Below, piece by piece: positions 14,387 to 15,442 of a stretch of DNA of 15,442 nucleotides. This stretch comes from Acidobacteriota bacterium (GTDB lineage Bacteria > Acidobacteriota > Thermoanaerobaculia > Multivoradales > JAHZIX01). The translations under genes and the position numbers were made by a program. Location of the stretch: assembly GCA_020439725.1 (NCBI GenBank), contig JAGQSE010000222.1, positions 1,054 through 16,495 of the forward strand, given 5' to 3'. The first letter of the stretch is position 1. The number at the start of each line of letters is the position of its first letter. The notes under the pieces were generated by a model. The model was not told the origin of the DNA, ran no database searches, and saw only the letters and a program-made list of their open reading frames with translations.

Positions 14387-14465
14387 AAAGCAGCGCCCGT
14401 TCAGAAGCGTGGCTTTCAGCGGCAGAGCCCTACCTACGAGATGTTGTGTGCCCCCACGCTCTAAC

Positions 14466-15407
14466 CTAATCCGGATCTAAGTAAAGCGATGCATGAATGG
14501 TGGACTCTGGGCGGTTCGGCCCCAGGAGAGGGACTGCGTACTTGCTCCATGGATGATGCTCAGCCTCCGATTCCAGTATCCCTAGGATATCCACGAACCT
14601 CGGGAAATCAACAAGTCTAAACTCCTGCACCAGTCCAAGCTCGACTGCGGTTCTCGCGGCAATCTCTGCGTCAGCAGAGAACTTCGGCGCAGTGGTTACG
14701 AGCGCTGATCGCTTGCCCCCCTTTAGCAGGGTTGATCCCAAAAGCTCTCTAACCGTACTTACCGACTCCGCGCGTGGTGTGGCCCTGCGCTTGACCTGCA
14801 CGAGGAGCTTTGATTCTCCGTCCATTACAAATAGGTCAACTCCTCCATCGCCGCTACGTCCACAGTGCTCAACTTCGCAGTCGAGCTCCCGGCCCAACGT
14901 CTCGCCAACCAGATTCTCCAACTTGGTCGGGGCGACCTCTCGAAGGACGTCAGGATGCTTGGCAACATACGAGACTAAGGCCTCAATCGGAGCGTCAAGC
15001 GCAGTTGGCTCGAAGGCTCGGAGTCGAGCCATTCTGTATTCATACCCGCTCAGGCAATGACCGATCTCTGGATACTCCCAGTCTAGCCGGTAGACGTCCG
15101 TTGAACTCCACCATCCGCAGGAGCAAGCGCGCACCTGGGCGAGTCCGCTTCGACTCCCGTATCGCACTCTAGATCTGGGCTCAGGCCCCCACCTTCTCCT
15201 GTAGCCTTCATTTAAGACGAGGCGAGCCGGGACTCTACAATACGGACATTGAGCCAGCTCCTCTATCGGCAAGCCTTCATCGGTCGCATACTTGGGATTC
15301 TCAAAGGAAGGGTCGTCAATATTGGACTGGTATTCGTAGAACCCGTTCGTCGAATAGTCAAGAACAAGATTGTCGGTCATGGTCGAGGCCTCGCTCGCCA
15401 TCGGCAT
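14466..15407 (-). CDS. Mrr-like restriction endonuclease with N-terminal zinc ribbon
   Basis: The 313-residue protein has a zinc-ribbon pair, C54-P-Y-C57 and C95-S-C97, then a helical linker and an Mrr-type PD-(D/E)xK nuclease domain (about 160-265). The catalytic pattern is visible: E164 in KLENLVGE, D191 in GDGGVDLF, and Q204-V-K206 in LLVQVKR. Mrr-family enzymes are type IV restriction nucleases that cut modified or foreign DNA; the zinc ribbon may help recognise DNA. The start is uncertain: ATG at 15407, 15401 or 15380. The first lies only about 14 bases after a cassette core site (GTTCTACGG at 15421-15413). It is the sole gene of its cassette. Confidence 0.87.
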   Translation of the reverse strand: MPMASEASTMTDNLVLDYSTNGFYEYQSNIDDPSFENPKYATDEGLPIEELAQCPYCRVPARLVLNEGYRRRWGPEPRSRVRYGSRSGLAQVRACSCGWWSSTDVYRLDWEYPEIGHCLSGYEYRMARLRAFEPTALDAPIEALVSYVAKHPDVLREVAPTKLENLVGETLGRELDCEVEHCGRSGDGGVDLFVMDGESKLLVQVKRRATPRAESVSTVRELLGSTLLKGGKRSALVTTAPKFSADAEIAARTAVELGLVQEFRLVDFPRFVDILGILESEAEHHPWSKYAVPLLGPNRPESTIHASLYLDPD

Positions 15408-15411
15408 TCTT

Positions 15412-15421
15412 ACCGTAGAAC
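15412..15421 (-). repeat. Core-site box of another attC, running off the right edge
   Basis: ACCGTAGAAC here (GTTCTACGGT in the reading direction of the genes) matches the core boxes of the attC sites at 10619, 11826 and 14320. It lies immediately upstream of the Mrr-like start, where a cassette boundary is expected. Only one arm is in the window, so folding cannot be tested. Confidence 0.55.
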
Positions 15422-15442
15422 ACTAAGCGCTCTATCTGACAT

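Larger units (their letters stand above)
10437..15442 (-). mobile_element. Distal part of an integron gene-cassette array (integrase not in window)
   Basis: Four minus-strand genes are interleaved with attC-type sites, all in one orientation (10619-10700, 11826-11958, 14320-14386, plus an R box at the right edge and a weak site at 10437-10524). In integrons the cassette genes read away from attI and the integrase, which would therefore lie to the right of the window; the left end of the array is near 10437. Base composition across the cassettes varies and the 430-residue gene is clearly more AT-rich than the left two thirds of the window, as expected for cassettes of mixed origin. No integrase, attI or Pc promoter is visible, so the parent integron is inferred. 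Confidence 0.75.

Noticed and set aside
14443..14465. GTTGTGTGC as the upper box of the Mrr cassette attC
   Set aside because: Pairing with 14321-14340 from this box gives only a few scattered pairs; GTTCTACGGC at 14377-14386 gives a nearly complete hairpin, so that site was chosen.
1..15442. tRNA, rRNA or known riboswitches
   Set aside because: Scanning both strands by eye gave no cloverleaf with a TTCRANNC-type T-arm, no rRNA segment and no recognisable riboswitch core.

Overview
The window is GC-rich bacterial DNA. Gene density, short overlapping starts (GTGA, ATGA) and good Shine-Dalgarno sites are bacterial. The family mix (RibD-type reductase, DUF1801, YdeI, AlkZ-like, VOC, SnoaL, CPBP) is common in large-genome soil or aquatic bacteria such as Myxococcota-like lineages. 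No marker gene fixes the taxon.

Layout. (1) 1 to about 1500: part of an IS91-family element on the minus strand, with a tyrosine recombinase followed at once by the N-terminal part of a Y2 transposase that runs off the left edge. (2) 1500-2119: no gene, but six copies of a 13-bp repeat, three on each strand, facing inward, with longer imperfect inverted repeats at the outer ends. (3) 2120-8908: eight minus-strand housekeeping-like or accessory genes: RibD/DHFR-like reductase, lipoprotein phospholipase, GNAT acetyltransferase coupled to a DUF1801 protein, AlkZ-like winged-helix protein, VOC protein, and a SnoaL-like lipoprotein coupled to a CPBP intramembrane protease. (4) 9048-10425: plus-strand HigBA-type toxin-antitoxin pair with an operator-like inverted repeat, then a YdeI-family gene.

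(5) 10437 to the right edge is the most notable part. It looks like the distal end of an integron gene-cassette array, read leftwards (minus strand). Three intergenic stretches fold by hand into attC-type hairpins: paired R boxes with AAC/GTT, a short unpaired spacer, a paired L region, and single extra-helical bases all on one arm. The best are 10619-10700, 11826-11958 and 14320-14386. A further R box lies at the right edge (15412-15421) and a weaker site at 10437-10524. The core sites share GTTNNNCGG rather than textbook GTTRRRY. The cassettes carry an Mrr-like restriction endonuclease with a zinc ribbon, then a DUF4062 (TIR-like) protein and a protein with a HEPN-type RxxxxxH motif that appear to share one cassette, then a 365-residue protein of unknown function. 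The integrase and attI would lie to the right, outside the window.

Reading together: the cassette genes are plausibly anti-phage or anti-plasmid genes carried in a mobile array. The DUF4062 plus HEPN-like pair is the best candidate here for an undescribed two-gene defence module. All functions are inferred from motifs read by eye; no database search was possible.
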